NCBI RefSeq assembly: GCF_014651835.1
Contig: NZ_BMXQ01000001.1
Span: forward strand, 186,001 to 250,000
DNA from: Pigmentiphaga litoralis
GTDB lineage: Bacteria > Pseudomonadota > Gammaproteobacteria > Burkholderiales > Burkholderiaceae_B
Reading direction: 5' to 3'
Length of the DNA stretch: 64,000 nucleotides
In this document: one piece after another, positions 37,149-46,135 of the stretch
Layout: each line of letters opens with the position of its first letter
Position numbering within the stretch: position 1 is the first letter of the stretch
The notes under the pieces: model-generated
The model's input: the letters and a program-made list of their open reading frames with translations, nothing else
Database searches by the model: none
What the model was told of the DNA's origin: nothing
Position numbers and translations under genes: made by a program

Positions 37149-40100
37149 ATGGCACCCTCACTATCCCTGTATCTGCTGGGCCCCCTCGCAATCGAAACGT
37201 GCGCGAAGACCCTTTCCCTCCGATATAACAAGGCGCGCGCACTGCTGGCGTATCTGGCGCTCGAAAGCGGTTTCCACACGCGCGAGTCGCTGGCCTTTCT
37301 GCTGTGGCCCGAAGCTACGCTGCAACAGGGCCGCGAGAAGCTCAAGCGCATGCTGTTCGAGTTGAAAGAGGCCCTGGGTGCGGGCCTGCTCGAAGGCAAT
37401 CGCGATGTGATGCGCCTGCGTGCCGAAGCCGGCGTCTGGACGGACTTCGCCAACTTCAATGCCGCGGTCGATGTGGCGCAGCGCACGTTCTCGGTAGGCG
37501 CGTCCGCCGACCTGGATCGCCTGTCGCACGCCATCGCCCTGTATCGCGGCGAATTCCTGCAAGGCCTGGAACTCGACGACGCACCGGATTTCGCCAACTG
37601 GGTGGACGTGCGTCGCGAGCAGTGCCGTCTGCGTTTTCTGCAGGCCGTGCGCCTGCTGGCCGAGGGCTACGAGCGCGACGGCGACATCCATGCGGCCATC
37701 GATCGCGTCCGGCAATGGACGCAGGCCGCGCCCCTGGACGACGCCGCATGGCACAACCTGCTGCGCCTGCTGGTGCGGTCGGGTCAGCGTGAGCTGGCCC
37801 GCCAGGAGCTGGAACGCTATCGCGGCATCCTGGAAATGGAACTTGGCACCGAACCGTCGCCCACCCTGACGGCATTGATCCATGCGCCGACGGCAGCCGT
37901 GCCGGACCTGCCCGAGCCCGCGGCCCTACATCCGGACCGCCGCCAGCTGACCGTGGTGTCCTGTGAATTCGTCGTGCTGGGGGAACCGGAAGAGGTCGTG
38001 GAAGCCATGCGCGGCCCGGTCGCCCAGTGCGAGGCGTTGCTGCGCGAAGCGTCGGGCCATACCGTGCGCACGCCCAGCGGCGGCCTGCTGGCCTACTTTG
38101 GTTACCCGACCGCGCAGGAAGGCTCGCTCAAGCGCGCCATCAGCGCGGCGCTGTCGTGCAGCCGCATTGGCCAGGCGCGCGACCCCGCCGCAGCCGACGA
38201 TCGCCTGTATGTCGAAGTCTGCCTGGGTGTCCATACTGGCGTCGTGATCAGTTCCGTGAGCGACGGCGTGCCCGATGCGGGGGGCGTCGTGTCCCGGCTG
38301 GCCGCGCAACTGGGCGGGCAGGGCGTCACCGGCGAAGTCATCATCAGCGATGAGTCGCGCCGCTTGCTGGGCGGCGCCTTTGCCATCGAATTTGCCGGGC
38401 GGATGTACGACCGCTCACAGATCCGCCAGATCGATACCTTCCGGGTGGTCGACAACAGCCGCGCGCTGGCGCCATCGCCGCATCGGCCAGAACACACCTT
38501 CTGCGGCCGCGAAGCGGAACTGCAGCACCTGACGCAGCTGTGGGAGCACAATCCCGAACGCACGATCCTGATGCTCGGTGAAGCGGGTATCGGCAAGTCG
38601 TTTTTGGTGGATCGGTTCCGCGCCGTCAACGCCTTGCCGGGCGTGACCTTCAAATGCTCGTCCGAATTGCGGCAGATGCCGTTCCACCCGCTGGTCCGCT
38701 GGGTCGATGGGCTGCGCGCCGAAGCGGCGCTGACCGGTGAGCCGCAGACCTCGGTCGATATCGAACGGATGGCGCTGATCAAGTCGGTGACCGACTTGCT
38801 GCACGCGTCTCCGGGCGGATCCAGCGCCGAACGCCTGGGCCTGCCGTCGGCCAAGGAACTGCTGCCGCGCCGCCTGTGCCGCCTGATCGGCATGTATGTG
38901 CCGCGCGGCGGGATCGTGCACTTCGACGATGTGCAGTGGGCCGATCCGTCGACCCGCGACCTGATTGCCCTGATCGCCGAAAAGCCGCTGGCTCAGCGCC
39001 TGCAGGTCTTCACGGCGCGCAATGAATTCCTGCCGCCGTGGCGCAACACCACGGCGGTCGAAACGATGGAACTGACGCTGCTCGAGACCGCAGCCATGAC
39101 TGAACTCGTGCACTCCGTGGCGGGCCAGGTGAGCCTGCCGCAGCCGCTCATGCGCCAGATCCTGTCGCTGTCGGAAGGCGTGCCGCTGTATGCCGAAGAA
39201 CTCACGCGTGAGCTGGTCAGCGACCGCAACGCCGCCGTGCTGGAAGCCGGCGACAGTGATGCGCACAACCTGTCGGAGCGGGTGCCGCGCACCCTGCATG
39301 ATCTGCTGATGTCGCGGATCGACAGCGTTGGCCGCATCAAACCGATTGCGCAATTCGCGGCGGCGGCGGGCAGCGAGTTCACCCTGGAACTGCTGGCTGC
39401 GGCGATGCAGGAACCCAAGGCGAACCTGATGGAAGCGATCGCCACGTTGCTGCGGCAGAACCTGATCGTGAAGCTGGAAGACGGCCGTCTGGCGTTCCGC
39501 CATGCCTTGCTGCGCGAAGCCGCGTATCAATCGCAGGCGCGTGCCGCGCGGCTGGATGCGCACCGGCGCCTGGCCGACGTGCTGGCCGCCGACGCATCGA
39601 CCCCCCTGCGGGCGCCCGAAGCCCTGGCGTGGCATTACAGCCGCGCGGGCGAAGATCGCCTGGCGCTGCGGTATGCCTTGATTGCCGCCCGCAAGGCCGG
39701 CGCCAAGGCCGCGTCGAACGAGGCCGTGGGCCACTACCGCACCGCGCTGGAACTGGTCGGCAAGGTCGGCCGGGTGACCGAGGTCGGGGATCCGGCCGAC
39801 ACCGACATGCTGCAGCTCGAGATCCTGATGGAACTCGGCATCCAGCTCGGCATGCTGCACGGTCCGGGCGCGCCCGAGGTCGTGGAATGCTTCCAGACCG
39901 CCTTGCGCCTGGCCAAGCCGCTGGGCGACAACCCGCGGCTGTTCCCGGTCTATTGGGGCCTGTGGCAAAGCGCCAGTTCGTGGTCGGACTTCGACATGAC
40001 CTACGAACTGTCCGAGACGCTGCTGCGGCTCGCGCAGGCGTCGGGCGACCGCAACCCGATGGCCCACGCCATGTACGCGCGTGGCTATTCCTATTTCTTT

Positions 40101-40964
40101 TTCGGCGATCACGAAGCGGCCGTGGACCAGTATCGCAAGGCGATTGCGGCCTGCGATCCCTCCAGGCCTGACCTGACGCTGGGCGAGGACCTGACGTCGG
40201 TGGCCCATGCGGCCATGTCGATCTCGCTGTGGTACCTGGGCCAGTACGATTCGGCTCAGGCGGCCGGAGAAGCGGGCATCGTGCGGGCCCGCAAGCTCAA
40301 TCACCGCTATTCGCTGTTGCAGACCCTGGCGATCGTGTCGGAACTGCAGCGCCTGTGCGGTGACCCCGATGCGGTGACGCGCCTGACCACCGAAGGCCTG
40401 GCGCTTGCCCAGGACATGCAGGCGCCGCTGTGGTCCGAAATCCTGACCGGCAGCGAGGCCTGGGCCAATGCCGCGCGTGGCGATGTATCGGCCGTGGCGG
40501 AACTGGCCCTGGGCGTGCACAAGGTCAGCACCATCGCGCGTGGCCTGGTGCCGTTCGCAATCACCCGCTGGGTCGAAGCCTGCGACCTGGTCGGCGATGT
40601 GCAGACCGGCATGCAGGTCGCGGCGCGCGGGCTGGGCGCCGCCTCCGACAGCAAGGACGTCCACTACCTGTCGGAGTTCCAGCGCTACAAGGGCAAGTTC
40701 CTGTTCGCGCAGGGCCAGCCGGCCTCCGTCGTGCTGCCCTGGTTGCGCCGCGCGGTTACCACGGCAGAGGCCTGCGGGTCGCCTCCCATGGTGCTGCGCG
40801 CCGTGCTGAGTCTGATTCGGTATTCGGCGGACGGCGGCACGCCCGACGCATTGGCCCTGCTCGAGAACGCGCTGGCCGGCATGCAGGGCGGCGAAGAGCT
40901 CCCCGAAGTACGGCGCGCCCGCGCCTTGCTGGACGCCGCCACGGCCGACGCACGAGGCCTCTGA
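37149..40964 (+). CDS. BTAD / degenerate cyclase-like / AAA ATPase / TPR regulator
   Basis: 1271-aa multidomain protein related to the large ATP-dependent transcriptional activators. The N-terminus (MAPSLSLYLLGPLAIE, residues 1-100) is an OmpR-like winged-helix domain, and residues about 100-245 are the BTAD helical repeat (LELDDAPDFANWVDVRREQ). Residues about 260-440 look like a class III nucleotide cyclase. However, the metal-site segment reads VVSCEFVVLGEPEE, where active enzymes have CDLVGST, and the second site reads PSGGLLAYFGYP, where they have GDGLLAYFGYP. Catalysis is therefore unlikely. A P-loop ATPase follows (GREAEL, Walker A GEAGIGKS near 477-484, Walker B VHFDDVQWAD). The C-terminal 450 residues are TPR-like helices. 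It lies 185 bp upstream of urea carboxylase on the same strand and probably controls it, but that is inference. Confidence 0.8.
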   Translation: MAPSLSLYLLGPLAIETCAKTLSLRYNKARALLAYLALESGFHTRESLAFLLWPEATLQQGREKLKRMLFELKEALGAGLLEGNRDVMRLRAEAGVWTDFANFNAAVDVAQRTFSVGASADLDRLSHAIALYRGEFLQGLELDDAPDFANWVDVRREQCRLRFLQAVRLLAEGYERDGDIHAAIDRVRQWTQAAPLDDAAWHNLLRLLVRSGQRELARQELERYRGILEMELGTEPSPTLTALIHAPTAAVPDLPEPAALHPDRRQLTVVSCEFVVLGEPEEVVEAMRGPVAQCEALLREASGHTVRTPSGGLLAYFGYPTAQEGSLKRAISAALSCSRIGQARDPAAADDRLYVEVCLGVHTGVVISSVSDGVPDAGGVVSRLAAQLGGQGVTGEVIISDESRRLLGGAFAIEFAGRMYDRSQIRQIDTFRVVDNSRALAPSPHRPEHTFCGREAELQHLTQLWEHNPERTILMLGEAGIGKSFLVDRFRAVNALPGVTFKCSSELRQMPFHPLVRWVDGLRAEAALTGEPQTSVDIERMALIKSVTDLLHASPGGSSAERLGLPSAKELLPRRLCRLIGMYVPRGGIVHFDDVQWADPSTRDLIALIAEKPLAQRLQVFTARNEFLPPWRNTTAVETMELTLLETAAMTELVHSVAGQVSLPQPLMRQILSLSEGVPLYAEELTRELVSDRNAAVLEAGDSDAHNLSERVPRTLHDLLMSRIDSVGRIKPIAQFAAAAGSEFTLELLAAAMQEPKANLMEAIATLLRQNLIVKLEDGRLAFRHALLREAAYQSQARAARLDAHRRLADVLAADASTPLRAPEALAWHYSRAGEDRLALRYALIAARKAGAKAASNEAVGHYRTALELVGKVGRVTEVGDPADTDMLQLEILMELGIQLGMLHGPGAPEVVECFQTALRLAKPLGDNPRLFPVYWGLWQSASSWSDFDMTYELSETLLRLAQASGDRNPMAHAMYARGYSYFFFGDHEAAVDQYRKAIAACDPSRPDLTLGEDLTSVAHAAMSISLWYLGQYDSAQAAGEAGIVRARKLNHRYSLLQTLAIVSELQRLCGDPDAVTRLTTEGLALAQDMQAPLWSEILTGSEAWANAARGDVSAVAELALGVHKVSTIARGLVPFAITRWVEACDLVGDVQTGMQVAARGLGAASDSKDVHYLSEFQRYKGKFLFAQGQPASVVLPWLRRAVTTAEACGSPPMVLRAVLSLIRYSADGGTPDALALLENALAGMQGGEELPEVRRARALLDAATADARGL

Positions 40965-40972
40965 CCCTGCAA

Positions 40973-40984
40973 CTTGTATACCAG
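40973..40984. promoter_or_regulatory. Imperfect palindrome around GTATAC
   Basis: CTTGTATACCAG (10 of 12 symmetric) eight bases after the regulator stop. It resembles operators of GntR-type regulators often linked to urea or guanidine operons, but no GntR gene is in the window. Confidence 0.3.
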
Positions 40985-41012
40985 TCGGTGCACCATCAAG
41001 TGCATCGACTGG
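40981..41012. promoter_or_regulatory. 13-bp inverted repeat with NtrC-like half sites
   Basis: CCAGTCGGTGCAC (40981-40993) and GTGCATCGACTGG (41000-41012) pair over 13 positions with one G-T, around a 6-nt loop. Its core TGCACCATCAAGTGCA holds a perfect NtrC half site but is one base short of the usual 17-bp symmetry. No T-run follows, so an operator is more likely than a terminator. Confidence 0.5.
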
Positions 41013-41029
41013 TGCGCCACCTTGGTGCC
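41013..41029. promoter_or_regulatory. NtrC-type binding site
   Basis: TGCGCCACCTTGGTGCC matches the remembered NtrC consensus TGCACCA-N3-TGGTGCA at all but two flanking positions. It lies about 50 bp upstream of the sigma-54 promoter. A further half site TGGTGCC is at 41054-41060. Confidence 0.6.
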
Positions 41030-41077
41030 GGTACCCCTCAATCGGCGCTAAGGTGGTGCCGAATCGGCCTGCCATCA

Positions 41078-41093
41078 TGGCACAGCTATTGCT
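41078..41093 (+). promoter_or_regulatory. Sigma-54 (RpoN) promoter of urea carboxylase operon
   Basis: TGGCACAGCTATTGCT: the -24 TGGCAC and -12 TTGC elements with the invariant GG and GC exactly ten bases apart. Transcription would start near 41104, giving a 46-nt leader with GGAAGG before the ATG at 41150. Confidence 0.75.
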
Positions 41094-41149
41094 AAATCCT
41101 TCCATGCGCCTGGCCCCCGGGCAGTCTTCTCACGAAGCCGGAAGGATTT

Positions 41150-44100
41150 ATGTTCCATACAGTTCTGATCGCCAATCGCGGCGAAATCGCGGTCCGCATC
41201 ATCCGCACGCTTCGGCGCATGGGCATCAAGAGCGTTGCGGTGTATTCCGACGCCGACCGCGATGCCGCACACGTGCGTCAGGCCGACGTGGCGGTCGCGA
41301 TCGGCAAGGCCGCGCCGACGGAAAGCTATCTGCGCGGTGATGCCATCATCCAGGCCGCGCGCGACACGGGCGCGCAGGCCATCATCCCCGGCTATGGTTT
41401 CCTGTCTGAAAACGCATCGTTCGCGCAGGCCTGCGAAGACGCCGGCATTGCGTTCGTTGGCCCGACCGCGCAGCAGATGCGCGACTTCGGGCTGAAGCAT
41501 GCGGCGCGCGAACTGGCCGAAAAAGCCGGCGTGCCTTTGACGCCCGGATCGGGCCTGCTCAACGATCTGGACGATGCGCGCGACTGGGCCTCCCGCATCG
41601 GCTATCCGGTGATGCTGAAAAGCACGGCGGGCGGCGGCGGCATCGGACTCACACGCTGCAATGACGAACCCTCGCTGGCCGCCGCTTTCGAGTCGGTGCA
41701 GCGCCTGGGCAAGAGCTTTTTCAGCGACGGCGGCGTGTTCGTCGAACGGTTTGTGGATCATGCGCGCCATGTCGAAGTGCAGATATTTGGCGATGGCAAG
41801 GGCAAAGTCCTGGCCCTGGGCGAGCGCGACTGCTCGATCCAGCGGCGCAACCAGAAAGTCGTGGAAGAAACACCAGCGCCGGGCCTGCCTGCCGCCACGC
41901 GCACCGCGCTGCTCGAGGCCGCCCAGCGCCTGGGCGAGACGGTGTCCTACCGTTCTGCGGGGACCGTCGAATTCATTTATGACGGCGCCAAGGACGCCTT
42001 CTATTTTCTGGAGGTCAACACACGCCTGCAGGTCGAACACGCGATCACCGAGGCCGTGACCGGCGTGGATCTGGTCGAATGGATGGTCCGCACCGCAGCG
42101 GGTGATGCCCCCGCGCTGGACGTGGCGCCCACCCCCACGGGCGCGTCCATCGAAGTTCGTTTGTATGCTGAAGATCCGCTCAAGGCCTTCCAGCCGTCGC
42201 CGGGCGTGTTGACGCAGGTCGTGTTCCCCGAGGATGCCCGCATCGATGGCTGGGTGGAGCAGGGCACCGAGGTCTCGCCGTATTACGACCCGATGCTGGC
42301 CAAGCTGATCGTGCACGGCACCGACCGCAGCGATGCCATTGCGAAGCTGCAGACCGCGCTGTCGGCTACGCGCCTGGCCGGTATCTCGACCAACCTGGAA
42401 TACCTGCGGCAGATCGTCGCCAGCCCCGCTTTTCATGAAGCCGGTCTGTCGACCCGCTTCCTGGACACCTTTGATTTTGTGGCGCCGACGGTGGAAGTGG
42501 TCGAGGCAGGCACCTACACCACGGTGCAGGACTATCCCGGCCGCGTCGGCTACTGGGACATCGGCGTGCCGCCGTCGGGTCCGATGGACGACTGGGCGTT
42601 TCGCCTGGCCAACCGCATCGTCGGCAACCATGCCAGCGCCGCCGGCCTGGAGTGCACGGTGATCGGGCCTACGCTGCGTTTCCATTCGGACAGCGTGATC
42701 GCACTGACTGGTGCGCCCACGGCAGCCACGCTGGATGGCAAGGCCGTCCCGTTCTGGGCGCCAATCACGGTCAGGGCCGGTCAGGTGCTGACGGTGGGCA
42801 GGGTCGCCAGCGGCTGCCGCAGCTATGTGGCGATCCGCAATGGCATCGACGTGCCCGACTATCTGGGCAGCAAATCGACGTTTGCATTGGGTCAGTTTGG
42901 CGGCCATGCCGGCCGGCCGCTGCGCCCGTCGGACATGCTGACCATCAACAATCCCGACCTGATCGGCAGCGGCACGCCCGCGCCGGTGGCCGCGCCCGCC
43001 GCCTTGCCCGCGTCGCTCGTGCCGACTTATGGCACGACCTGGGAAATCGGCGCGCTGTACGGCCCGCACGGCGCGCCCGACTTCTTTACCGAAGATTCGA
43101 TCGCGACTTTTTTTGCGTCGCCTTGGGAAGTCCACTACAACTCCAACCGGCTCGGCATCCGCCTGAGCGGCCCAAAGCCGTCCTGGACGCGTACCGATGG
43201 CGGCGAAGCCGGCCTGCATCCGTCGAACGTGCACGACTGCGAATACGCCATCGGCAGCATCAACTTCACGGGCGACATGCCCGTGATCCTGACGCGCGAT
43301 GGCCCCAGCCTGGGCGGCTTCGTCTGCGCAGCCACCATTGCGAAGGCCGAGTTGTGGAAGGTCGGGCAGGTCAAGCCGGGTGACACCATCCGCTTTGTGC
43401 CGATTACCTTCGAACAGGCATTGGCGCTGGAACTGGCGCAGGACCGCATTGCCGAGACGCTGGTTGAAGAAACGCTGCCGGTGCTGAACGCGACGATGCA
43501 AGCGCCCGTGCCGGTCGTGGGCCGCCCCGCATCGCCCACCATCCTGGCCGAGACCGATGCCGTGGGCAGTGTGCCCAAGGCCGTCTACCGGCAGGCCGGC
43601 GACAAGTATGTGCTGATCGAATACGGCGACAACGTGCTCGATCTGAACCTGCGCTTTCGTATCCATGCGCTGATGGAAGCGCTGCGCGCCACGCCGATCG
43701 ACGGCGTGCAGGAAATGTCGCCGGGCGTGCGCTCGCTGCAGATCCGCTACGACAGCCGCGTGGTGTCGCAACGTGCGCTGCTCGAAGGGCTGCTGGCGCT
43801 TGAAGCCACGCTGCCCCCGGTCGAGAACATGAAGGTGCCCAGCCGCGTGGTGCACCTGCCGCTGGCTTTCGAAGATTCGGCCACCCTGGATGCCGTCGCG
43901 AAGTACCGCCAGTCGGTGCGCGACAAGGCGCCGTGGCTGCCCAGCAATACCGAATTCATGCGGCGGATCAACGGCCTGGATTCCATCGATCAGGTCCGCC
44001 AGATCCTGTATGACGCAAGCTATATGGTGCTGGGCCTGGGCGATGTGTACCTGGGCGCCCCGTGCGCCGTGCCGATCGATCCGCGCCATCGTCTGCTCAC

Positions 44101-44788
44101 TTCCAAGTACAACCCGGCGCGCACCTATACCGCCGAAGGCACGGTCGGCATCGGCGGCGTCTACATGTGCATCTATGGCATGGACTCGCCCGGGGGCTAT
44201 CAGCTGGTGGGCCGGACGCTGCCGATCTGGAACAAGTTCCTGAAGAATCCGGTGTTCGTGAACCAGCAGCCGTGGCTGCTCAAGTTCTTCGACCAGGTGC
44301 GCTTCTATCCCGTCACGGAAGCGGAGCTGGACACCCTGCGCGCCGACTTCCGCGCGGGCCGTCAGAGCATCACCATTACCGACGAAATCTTTGACCTGGC
44401 AGCCTACAACGCCTTCCTGACGTCCATCGAGCCCGAACTGCTCACCTTCCGCGAAAGGCAGAAGGCGGCGTTCGAGACGGAGGTCGCGCACTGGAAGACC
44501 GAGGATGAAAACGCGCAGGTCGAAGCGGCATCGCGCGCGCCTGTCATCGATCCGGGTGCGGTGGACAGCGATGCCATCACCGCCGACATCAGCGGCAATG
44601 TGTGGAAGCTGATCGCCGAACCTGGCGCGAGCGTCAAAGCGGGCGATCCGCTATTGATCCTCGAGGCCATGAAGATGGAGTTCCAGATCGTCGCCCCGCA
44701 TGACGGCGTGGTGCGATCGATTTACTGCCAGGCCGGCATGCTCGTCAGCGCGGGTGACCCCCTGATCTCGCTCGACGCGGCAGCCTGA
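41150..44788 (+). CDS. uca: Urea carboxylase (biotin-dependent)
   Basis: 1212-aa biotin enzyme that carboxylates urea to allophanate with ATP and bicarbonate. Domains in order: biotin carboxylase (VLIANRGEIAVRIIRTLRRM, PGYGFLSENA, KSTAGGGGIGLTR, HVEVQIFGDG, EVNTRLQVEHAITE; residues 1-450), the KipI/KipA-type carboxyltransferase (DYPGRVGYWDIGVPPSGPMD, residues about 460-1090), and a C-terminal biotinyl domain with the Lys in ILEAMKMEFQIV near residue 1174. Some enzymes of this family are really guanidine carboxylases; motifs seen here do not separate the two. Allophanate hydrolase does not follow. It is driven by a sigma-54 promoter and followed 42 bp later by urtA. Confidence 0.92.
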   Translation: MFHTVLIANRGEIAVRIIRTLRRMGIKSVAVYSDADRDAAHVRQADVAVAIGKAAPTESYLRGDAIIQAARDTGAQAIIPGYGFLSENASFAQACEDAGIAFVGPTAQQMRDFGLKHAARELAEKAGVPLTPGSGLLNDLDDARDWASRIGYPVMLKSTAGGGGIGLTRCNDEPSLAAAFESVQRLGKSFFSDGGVFVERFVDHARHVEVQIFGDGKGKVLALGERDCSIQRRNQKVVEETPAPGLPAATRTALLEAAQRLGETVSYRSAGTVEFIYDGAKDAFYFLEVNTRLQVEHAITEAVTGVDLVEWMVRTAAGDAPALDVAPTPTGASIEVRLYAEDPLKAFQPSPGVLTQVVFPEDARIDGWVEQGTEVSPYYDPMLAKLIVHGTDRSDAIAKLQTALSATRLAGISTNLEYLRQIVASPAFHEAGLSTRFLDTFDFVAPTVEVVEAGTYTTVQDYPGRVGYWDIGVPPSGPMDDWAFRLANRIVGNHASAAGLECTVIGPTLRFHSDSVIALTGAPTAATLDGKAVPFWAPITVRAGQVLTVGRVASGCRSYVAIRNGIDVPDYLGSKSTFALGQFGGHAGRPLRPSDMLTINNPDLIGSGTPAPVAAPAALPASLVPTYGTTWEIGALYGPHGAPDFFTEDSIATFFASPWEVHYNSNRLGIRLSGPKPSWTRTDGGEAGLHPSNVHDCEYAIGSINFTGDMPVILTRDGPSLGGFVCAATIAKAELWKVGQVKPGDTIRFVPITFEQALALELAQDRIAETLVEETLPVLNATMQAPVPVVGRPASPTILAETDAVGSVPKAVYRQAGDKYVLIEYGDNVLDLNLRFRIHALMEALRATPIDGVQEMSPGVRSLQIRYDSRVVSQRALLEGLLALEATLPPVENMKVPSRVVHLPLAFEDSATLDAVAKYRQSVRDKAPWLPSNTEFMRRINGLDSIDQVRQILYDASYMVLGLGDVYLGAPCAVPIDPRHRLLTSKYNPARTYTAEGTVGIGGVYMCIYGMDSPGGYQLVGRTLPIWNKFLKNPVFVNQQPWLLKFFDQVRFYPVTEAELDTLRADFRAGRQSITITDEIFDLAAYNAFLTSIEPELLTFRERQKAAFETEVAHWKTEDENAQVEAASRAPVIDPGAVDSDAITADISGNVWKLIAEPGASVKAGDPLLILEAMKMEFQIVAPHDGVVRSIYCQAGMLVSAGDPLISLDAAA

Positions 44789-44830
44789 GCACGACGTTTT
44801 CCCCACCCCCACACCCCCCGAGGAATGAAG

Positions 44831-46135
44831 ATGAACAGACGCGAGTTGCTGAAAATGGGTTCTATCGCCGGTGCCCTGTCGATGGCCGGTGCGCCGTCCG
44901 TGCTGTGGGCGCAGGACAAGTCGCCGATCAAGGTCGGCATTCTTCATTCGCTGTCGGGGACCATGGCCATCTCGGAAACGTCCTTGAAAGACGTGGCCCT
45001 GATGACGATTGATGAAATCAACAAAAGCGGCGGCGTCCTGGGCCGCCAGATCCAGCCGGTGGTGGTCGACCCCGCATCGAACTGGCCGCTGTTTGCCGAA
45101 CGTGCCCGCGCGCTGCTGACGCAGGACAAAGTGGCCGCCGTGTTTGGCTGCTGGACCTCGGTGTCGCGCAAGTCGGTGCTGCCGGTGTTCGAAGAACTGA
45201 ATGGCCTGCTGTTCTACCCGGTGCAGTACGAAGGCGAAGAAATGTCGCGCAACGTGTTCTACACCGGCGCGGCGCCGAATCAGCAGGCCATTCCTGCCGT
45301 CGAATATTTGCTGAGCAAAGAGGGCGGGGCCGCCAAGCGCATCTTTTTGCTGGGCACCGACTATGTGTACCCGCGCACCACCAACAAGATCCTGCGCGCC
45401 TTCCTGCTGACCAAGGGGATCAAGGACAGCGATATCGAAGAGGTCTACACGCCCTTCGGCCACAGCGACTACCAGACGATCGTTGCGAACATCAAGCGTT
45501 TCTCGCAAGGCGGCAAGACCGCGGTGGTGTCGACCATCAACGGCGATTCGAACGTGCCGTTCTACAAGGAACTGGGCAACCAGGGCCTGAAGGCCAAGGA
45601 CGTGCCAGTGGTGGCGTTCTCGGTGGGCGAAGAAGAACTGCGCGGCATCGACACCAAGCCGCTGGTGGGACACCTGGCGGCATGGAACTACTTCATGTCG
45701 GTCAAGAATCCGACCAACGACGCGTTCAAGAAGCAGTGGGCCGCCTGGGCCAAGGCGCAGAAGTTGCCGGGCGCGGACAAGGCGGTCACCAACGACCCGA
45801 TGGAAGCGACCTACGTCGGTATCAAGATGTGGAAGCAGGCAGTCGAGAAAGCCAAGAGCACCGACGTGGACAAGGTGCGTCCGGCCGTGATCGGGCAGAA
45901 GGTCGCCGCGCCGTCGGGCTTCACGCTCGAGATGGATGGCAACCACCATCTGCACAAGCCCGTCATGATCGGTGAAGTCCGGGCCAACGGCCAGTTCAAC
46001 GTCGTGTGGCAGACCAAGGGACCGATTCGCGCCCAGCCGTGGAGCCCGTTCATTGAAGGCAACAAGGGCAAGCCGGATACCGTTGCGGCGGCGCGCCTGC
46101 AGGAACTCGAGTCGTCGCTGCGCCGGACGGCCTGA
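44831..46135 (+). CDS. urtA: Urea ABC transporter, substrate-binding protein UrtA
   Basis: 434-aa periplasmic receptor of the high-affinity urea transporter. The start at ATG 44831 is chosen over ATG 44825 because GAGGA (44820-44824) is six bases before the former and touches the latter. The signal sequence NRRELLKMGSIAGALSMAGA has a twin-arginine pattern, suggesting Tat export. The mature protein shows KVGILHSLSGTMAISE, VVVDPASNWPLFAERAR, the CWTSVSRKSVLPVFEE segment and YPVQYEGEEMSRNVFYTGAA, all typical of UrtA (also of the close amide receptor FmdD). It overlaps the next start by one base. Confidence 0.9.
   Translation: MNRRELLKMGSIAGALSMAGAPSVLWAQDKSPIKVGILHSLSGTMAISETSLKDVALMTIDEINKSGGVLGRQIQPVVVDPASNWPLFAERARALLTQDKVAAVFGCWTSVSRKSVLPVFEELNGLLFYPVQYEGEEMSRNVFYTGAAPNQQAIPAVEYLLSKEGGAAKRIFLLGTDYVYPRTTNKILRAFLLTKGIKDSDIEEVYTPFGHSDYQTIVANIKRFSQGGKTAVVSTINGDSNVPFYKELGNQGLKAKDVPVVAFSVGEEELRGIDTKPLVGHLAAWNYFMSVKNPTNDAFKKQWAAWAKAQKLPGADKAVTNDPMEATYVGIKMWKQAVEKAKSTDVDKVRPAVIGQKVAAPSGFTLEMDGNHHLHKPVMIGEVRANGQFNVVWQTKGPIRAQPWSPFIEGNKGKPDTVAAARLQELESSLRRTA

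Noticed and set aside
40965-41149. Guanidine-I (ykkC) riboswitch in front of the carboxylase
   Set aside because: No recognisable ykkC core; the spacer instead shows protein-binding palindromes and a sigma-54 promoter.
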